Assembly: GCA_015490675.1 (NCBI GenBank)
Contig: WFXI01000155.1
Coordinates: forward strand, 1-18,136
Length of the DNA stretch: 18,136 bases
Direction: 5' to 3'
DNA from: Hydrogenothermaceae bacterium
GTDB taxonomy: Bacteria > Aquificota > Aquificia > Aquificales > Hydrogenothermaceae
The stretch's first letter is position 1, and each line of letters starts with the position of its first letter. The notes under the pieces are model-generated. The model was given only the letters and a program-made list of their open reading frames with translations, ran no database searches and was not told where the DNA came from. Made by a program: the position numbers and the translations under genes. Below, one piece after another: positions 15,598-18,136 of the stretch.

Positions 15598-15875
15598 TTT
15601 TCTAACTCCTTTAATTTCTTTCTGATAGAAAACCATAACGATAAAACAAACCCTAATAGCAAAACAAATACAATAGAAATTAGAGAAAGCAAATAAACAT
15701 ACATTTGAATACTACTATTAATTTTTAGTGTTAAAGTCCCTATTCCAGCCCCAACAGTGAGTAAAGCTATAACTAAAGTCCTAAATAGCCCTTCCTTAAT
15801 CTTTAACTTTTCCAGCTCTACTTTAGCTTTTTCTATCTCTAACTTCTTAAGCTCAAGTTCCTTTTCTTTGTCCAT
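15585..15875 (-). CDS. Coiled-coil protein with two membrane spans (96 aa)
   Basis: A 96-residue protein. Residues ~3-28 are a highly charged heptad-like helix (K-E-L-E-L-K-K-L-E-I-E-K), then come two membrane spans (~30-50 and ~58-82) and a short basic C-terminal helix. This is a hairpin membrane topology with a coiled-coil arm, probably cytoplasmic. AAGGAG precedes the ATG by four bases. The upstream 98 bases hold the TTCGGATTG repeats and a hairpin. The family is not recognised; holin-like, exclusion or envelope-stress roles are all possible. Confidence 0.7.
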   Translation of the reverse strand: MDKEKELELKKLEIEKAKVELEKLKIKEGLFRTLVIALLTVGAGIGTLTLKINSSIQMYVYLLSLISIVFVLLLGFVLSLWFSIRKKLKELEKWLK

Positions 15876-15893
15876 TTTCTCCTTTTTTTATTT

Positions 15894-15961
15894 GGGAAGG
15901 GCTTCGGATTGATACATTAGCTTGCCCTTCCCCTTCGGATTGAGATTAGGAGTTCGGATTG
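15894..15961. promoter_or_regulatory. Triple TTCGGATTG repeats with inverted repeat
   Basis: Three direct copies of TTCGGATTG (15903-15911, 15934-15942, 15953-15961), the first two extended to CTTCGGATTGA. The first copy is enclosed by a 9-bp inverted repeat, GGGAAGGGC (15894-15902) and GCCCTTCCC (15924-15932). This is the only sizeable intergenic gap in the leftward operon, just upstream of the 96-residue gene. No T-run follows the stem in the leftward direction, so it does not read as an intrinsic terminator. Operator sites or an mRNA leader structure are the likelier readings. Confidence 0.5.
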
Positions 15962-15973
15962 TGTATTAAATTA

Positions 15974-16087
15974 TTATATATCCATATTTGCCTTCTCATC
16001 TTTACCAAATAAAACATACACAATGCCAGAAGCAATAAGAACAAATCCTAAAACTACAAAAATTGCCAGTTCACTGCTTATTTCCAT
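15974..16087 (-). CDS. 37-residue membrane peptide
   Basis: A 37-residue frame starting M-E-I-S-S-E-L-A-I-F-V-V-L-G-F-V-L-I-A and ending G-K-D-E-K-A-N-M-D-I. Residues ~7-26 are a membrane span; the tail is charged. AAAGGAGAGG lies just before the ATG, which overlaps the final 17 bases of the preceding 69-residue gene. The same construction (strong ribosome site inside the end of the previous gene, one span, short charged tail) is seen in the 34-residue gene downstream. Confidence 0.65.
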   Translation of the reverse strand: MEISSELAIFVVLGFVLIASGIVYVLFGKDEKANMDI

Positions 16088-16280
16088 TATCCTCTCCTTT
16101 GCTTATGAAAAACATTCCGAATACTACAATTAATATATAAACAATTCCAAAAGCAATCAATTTTAAAAAGTTCACCTTTTCACTAATAACAGGTTGTAAA
16201 ATGGCAAATACAAGAACTGCGACACTGAAATTTAGTGAACTTTTTCCAAACTCTTTAAGTGCTTCTGGATGAGCTTTCAT
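16071..16280 (-). CDS. Two-span small membrane protein (69 aa)
   Basis: A 69-residue protein with two membrane spans (~18-34 and ~41-60) and short charged ends. I prefer the ATG at 16280, preceded by GAGAAG, to an upstream in-frame TTG at 16295 that has no ribosome site. It follows the 168-residue gene by 24 bases. No family recognised. Size and topology would suit a holin or a superinfection-exclusion factor, but position in a repressor-led leftward operon favours the latter. Confidence 0.62.
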   Translation of the reverse strand: MKAHPEALKEFGKSSLNFSVAVLVFAILQPVISEKVNFLKLIAFGIVYILIVVFGMFFISKGEDNGNKQ

Positions 16281-16304
16281 TTTTATACTTCTCAAGCAGT
16301 AGTT

Positions 16305-16811
16305 TTATTTTTTTTCTGAAATTATCTTTGCATACAATGTCAAACCATTTTCAAGTTTCCTAACTTCTACCAATTCTCCATCTTGTAAATCTACTGCGTC
16401 AGGAGCTTTCCCCATAATATCTTCCATATTTTCCAAAATAGGTTTAAATTCTCTTTCTAATGTTTCCTTTACTTCAGTAAACTTTTCAAAGGTTATGCTT
16501 TTCAAGATATAGTAAGAGAAATAAAGAGAATATTTTAATGTAGTGTAAGCATATTCTTTGTCTATGCTTAATCCTTTTATATAAGGCAATGAAGGAAGGA
16601 TTTTTATAACATAATCTTCCACAGACACTTTTAATGGTATATCTTCTTCAAAGAGTTCTTTTAGCATACTTTGAAATTTAGAAACGCTTATTGGCTTTCC
16701 TTCTTCTGTTGCAATAAAACTGACAATGTCTTTTAAAAACACATATCCATCTTTTTCAACTATAGGAAGTTTAAATGTTTCGTCTCCTAATGAAATATAA
16801 ATTTCATTCAT
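16305..16811 (-). CDS. Unknown 168-residue protein in RHH operon
   Basis: The N-terminus (I-S-L-G-D-E-T-F-K-L-P-I-V-E-K-D-G-Y-V-F-L-K-D-I) is faintly like the first strands of phage antirepressor domains, which open with a short strand pair and a G-x-x-[FY]-[IVF] turn. The middle is helical, residues ~110-140 are an acidic amphipathic helix (K-F-T-E-V-K-E-T-L-E-R-E-F), and the C-terminus ends in a strand (G-L-T-L-Y-A-K-I-I). The ATG at 16811 overlaps the RHH gene by eight bases; an alternative GTG at 16823 would add four residues. Coupling to the repressor-like gene suggests a regulatory partner. This is inference. Confidence 0.55.
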   Translation of the reverse strand: MNEIYISLGDETFKLPIVEKDGYVFLKDIVSFIATEEGKPISVSKFQSMLKELFEEDIPLKVSVEDYVIKILPSLPYIKGLSIDKEYAYTTLKYSLYFSYYILKSITFEKFTEVKETLEREFKPILENMEDIMGKAPDAVDLQDGELVEVRKLENGLTLYAKIISEKK

Positions 16812-16974
16812 TGTTAGTTCCACTGTGTTTGTATTTTTCTAAAAGTAATTTTATTGCTTCTTCTAAAAGTTCGTTCTGGCGTTTGTCTGTTTCAACAGAT
16901 AATCTTTTTAATTCTTTCAGCAAGTCTTTTCTTAAACTGGTTGCATATTTAACCCTTTCTAAAGTTTTATCCAT
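16804..16974 (-). CDS. Ribbon-helix-helix (Arc/CopG-like) repressor
   Basis: A 56-residue protein with the RHH layout: a short N-terminal strand (R-V-K-Y-A-T-S-L), helix 1 (R-K-D-L-L-K-E-L-K-R-L-S-V-E-T), a tight turn (D-K-R-Q), and helix 2 (N-E-L-L-E-E-A-I-K-L-L-L-E-K-Y). Such proteins dimerise and insert the strand pair in the major groove. The ATG at 16974 is preferred to the in-frame ATG at 16989, because GGAGG overlaps the earlier ATG and lies eight bases before 16974. The predicted transcription start is also near 16989. It faces the antirepressor gene across a promoter with TCTTGA repeats, its likely operators. Confidence 0.78.
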   Translation of the reverse strand: MDKTLERVKYATSLRKDLLKELKRLSVETDKRQNELLEEAIKLLLEKYKHSGTNNE

Positions 16975-16995
16975 ATACTTTTCCTCCATATTTTA

Positions 16996-17024
16996 ATTAT
17001 ATGGTTTTCTTGATAACTTGACAA
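16996..17024 (-). promoter_or_regulatory. Leftward promoter of the RHH operon
   Basis: On the minus strand, TTGTCA (17024-17019) is followed after exactly 17 bases by TATAAT (17001-16996), a near-consensus sigma70 promoter. The start would fall near 16989, giving a leader of about 15 bases with GGAGG before the RHH start. A TCTTGATAA site (17008-17016) lies in the spacer, suggesting autoregulation. Confidence 0.75.
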
Positions 17025-17073
17025 GGCAAAAGATTGATTATATATTTATCTTGAAATCAAGAAATCTTGATAA
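17008..17073. promoter_or_regulatory. TCTTGA operator cluster
   Basis: Half-sites TCTTGA occur at 17008-17013, 17049-17054 and 17065-17070, and its complement TCAAGA at 17057-17062. The pair 17049-17062 is an inverted repeat with an AA centre. The first and last copies extend to TCTTGATAA. CTTG-A-CAAG (17017-17025) spans the shared -35 region. Sites cover the rightward start and the leftward spacer, the places where a dimeric repressor would control both promoters. The RHH protein is the obvious candidate binder. Confidence 0.68.
17018..17046 (+). promoter_or_regulatory. Rightward promoter of the antirepressor gene
   Basis: TTGACA (17018-17023), a 17-base spacer, and TATATT (17041-17046) make a near-consensus sigma70 promoter. 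The start would fall near 17053, inside the TCTTGA/TCAAGA palindrome. Its -35 box is shifted by one base from that of the leftward promoter, so the two promoters cannot be occupied together. Confidence 0.78.
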
Positions 17074-17094
17074 TAATTTAAGGAGGTATTAGCT

Positions 17095-17790
17095 ATGGCA
17101 AACGCAAATGAACAAGTAAAATCAATGGTTCAATCAAGGAGGGGTCAAAATAACCCCACCTTGAAAGTTAATGACTATGGAAAAATCAAGATTGTAGATG
17201 TTGAAATTCCAGTAGCAATTTTAGAAGATGGAGAACCGTTTATTCCATGGAAAACTTTTGTAGAAGAAGGACTAAAAACTGATTGGAAAACTCAAAGGAG
17301 AAAAGAGCAAGAACTTAAGGAGAAAGGATGTTCCATTTTGGAACTGCCATTTCAAACAAAAGGAGGTATACAAAATATGAAAGCAATAAGTTTGTTTGAT
17401 ATCCCTGCTTTTTTGTATACTGTTTCACCAAACAAAGTTAGACCAGAATTAAGAAAAAGAGTTAGAGAAGTTCAAATAGAAACCACAAAAGCCATCAGAA
17501 ACTATTGGAAAGAAAAGTTTTTAAAGGAAAAAGAGGAAATAGAAAAAGCAAGAGCCGAATATAATCGGCTCGTTCAGGAATTAAGACAAATCCCAACCTA
17601 TGAAGAATACAAGGAACTCAAAGTAAAGTATGAACTCCTTTCAACTATGGTAGATATGATAGTGTTAGATATAGAGAAAGTCAAGCCAAATTTACAAGTT
17701 CTATTTCAACGAATCAACCAAATCAAAAACGGAGTCACCATCACCTCAATAGAAAACGGCAAACCTGTAAACAAAGTTATTAAATTTTAA
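17095..17790 (+). CDS. ant: Phage antirepressor, P22 Ant (P22_AR_N) family
   Basis: A 231-residue protein. Residues ~32-140 follow the P22_AR_N domain: an opening strand (V-D-V-E-I-P-V), G-E-P-F-I-P-W-K, D-W-K-T-Q-R-R-K, M-K-A-I-S-L-F-D-I-P-A-F-L, and the hallmark S-P-N-K-V-R-P-E-L-R at 111-120, ending in N-Y-W. Residues ~140-185 are a charged coiled coil, and the C-terminal ~45 residues are strand-rich and unassigned. Antirepressors of this type inactivate a phage repressor to trigger induction or block immunity. AAGGAGG precedes the ATG, behind a strong promoter with operators and followed by its own terminator. A separate main repressor is not in the window. Confidence 0.88.
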   Translation: MANANEQVKSMVQSRRGQNNPTLKVNDYGKIKIVDVEIPVAILEDGEPFIPWKTFVEEGLKTDWKTQRRKEQELKEKGCSILELPFQTKGGIQNMKAISLFDIPAFLYTVSPNKVRPELRKRVREVQIETTKAIRNYWKEKFLKEKEEIEKARAEYNRLVQELRQIPTYEEYKELKVKYELLSTMVDMIVLDIEKVKPNLQVLFQRINQIKNGVTITSIENGKPVNKVIKF

Positions 17791-17797
17791 AGATTTA

Positions 17798-17816
17798 GGG
17801 GGCTTTTGCCCCTTTT
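17798..17816 (+). terminator. Intrinsic terminator after the antirepressor
   Basis: GGGGC (17799-17803), loop TTTT, GCCCC (17808-17812), then TTTT, located eight bases after the antirepressor stop. The following AATAATT is also AT-rich. The leftward EAL frame, if restored, stops inside the T-run, so the stem may serve both strands. Confidence 0.75.
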
Positions 17817-17902
17817 AATAATTCACAACTAACTTAAAATCTTTCTTCAAATCATTCAATAATTTCTCTATAAGTGGTATTGATGTCCTTTTAAATGTAT
17901 AT
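17815..17902 (-). pseudogene. Out-of-frame C-terminal tail of the EAL gene
   Basis: Losing one base from the seven-base A-run (minus strand, 17918-17912) joins the EAL frame to an open frame of about 28 more residues, including S-I-P-L-I-E-K-L-L-N-D-L-K-K-D-F-K-L, stopping at 17815-17817 at the terminator. The tail is a good amphipathic helix and otherwise this stretch would be a non-coding gap. It could be a sequencing indel or a true frameshift. Confidence 0.45.
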
Positions 17903-18136
17903 CTAAATTTCTTTTTTTGGTTTTCCTAAGTAAAAACCTTGCCCATAGTCTATTTCTAGTTCTCTTACAAGCTTTAATATTTTTTCGTTTTCTATGCCTT
18001 CACCTATTGTTTTTATTCCTAATCTTTTAGATAAAATAACTATACTTTCAACAAAAGCTTTGTATTTATCGTCTTTAGGGATGTTTTTTATAAAATCACT
18101 TCCAATTTTGATAAAGTCTATAGATAGATTTCTTAC
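17903..18136 (-). CDS. EAL-domain (c-di-GMP phosphodiesterase-type) protein, C-terminal end
   Basis: The frame runs into the window edge, so only the last 77 residues are visible. They match the end of an EAL domain: D-F-I-K-I-G-S-D-F-I, then T-I-G-E-G-I-E-N with its conserved glutamate, then G-Q-G-F-Y-L-G-K-P. EAL proteins hydrolyse cyclic di-GMP or bind it as degenerate receptors. The metal-binding aspartate expected in K-I-D-x-x-F is glycine here (K-I-G-S-D-F). The stop at 17903 follows a run of seven T (17912-17918), and the frame one base away continues to 17815. It is most likely host DNA next to the prophage, since it does not fit phage functions. Confidence 0.85.
   Translation of the reverse strand, partial: VRNLSIDFIKIGSDFIKNIPKDDKYKAFVESIVILSKRLGIKTIGEGIENEKILKLVRELEIDYGQGFYLGKPKKEI

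Noticed and set aside
15894..15932. Intrinsic terminator between the 37- and 96-residue genes
   Set aside because: The 9-bp stem has a 21-base loop and no T-run after it in the leftward direction, so it was left as a regulatory or leader structure.
16305..16811. Calling the 168-residue protein a second antirepressor
   Set aside because: Only the first strands faintly resemble antirepressor domains. The S-P-N-K-V-type hallmark is absent.
16775..16996. 73-residue rightward frame opposite the RHH gene
   Set aside because: Antisense to a convincing ribbon-helix-helix protein, and it ends in the leftward promoter.
17790..17910. Prophage attachment site at the antirepressor/EAL junction
   Set aside because: Only one prophage end is in view, so no repeated core can be compared, and the boundary cannot be set from this sequence.

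Overview
The window is AT-rich, densely packed DNA that reads as the late-structural end of a podovirus-like (short-tailed) prophage with a control and accessory region on its right, ending in a probable bacterial chromosomal gene (the tail of an EAL-domain protein). Low GC, Lys/Glu/Ile-rich proteins and the EAL neighbour suggest a Gram-negative, possibly thermophilic, Aquificota-type host such as Sulfurihydrogenibium. That host guess is inference; no host marker gene is present. No integrase, endolysin, tRNA or CRISPR array is in view, and no attachment site could be fixed.

Region 1 (1-14332, all rightward, genes overlapping or a few bases apart, most with strong Shine-Dalgarno sites) is a late operon. 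It holds the end of a head-tail adaptor-like protein; a small cassette (holin-like protein, a possible 29-residue cationic peptide, DUF1353 protein); a beta-propeller tail-nozzle-like protein; a tail fibre with Ig-like domains and a propeller; an unknown protein; and a run of probable virion/ejection proteins. The run ends in a 1499-residue polyvalent protein carrying a MuF-C-like effector domain. Within this run a glycine-rich virion protein once ended in a Peptidase_S74 intramolecular chaperone. That chaperone has been cut off by a stop directly after its catalytic lysine, then by a second stop and frame change, and was also split by a TnpB-only IS200/IS605-type element (7134-8447) inserted at TTTAC. 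The element carries an intact-looking TnpB and a candidate omega-RNA whose guide would recognise the empty site.

Region 2 (14337-16974, all leftward) looks like one transcript. A ribbon-helix-helix repressor-like gene is followed by an unknown 168-residue protein, then five small membrane proteins (two of only 34 and 37 residues), then a BamE/OmlA-like lipoprotein. It resembles a lysogenic-conversion or exclusion cassette.

Region 3 (16975-17820) is a compact switch. Two back-to-back sigma70 promoters share one -35 region and are dotted with TCTTGA operator repeats. The leftward promoter drives the RHH operon; the rightward one drives a P22 Ant-type antirepressor with its own terminator. The logic recalls the P22 immI (arc/mnt/ant) locus. 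The last ~320 bases hold the leftward end of the EAL gene, apparently broken at a homopolymer.
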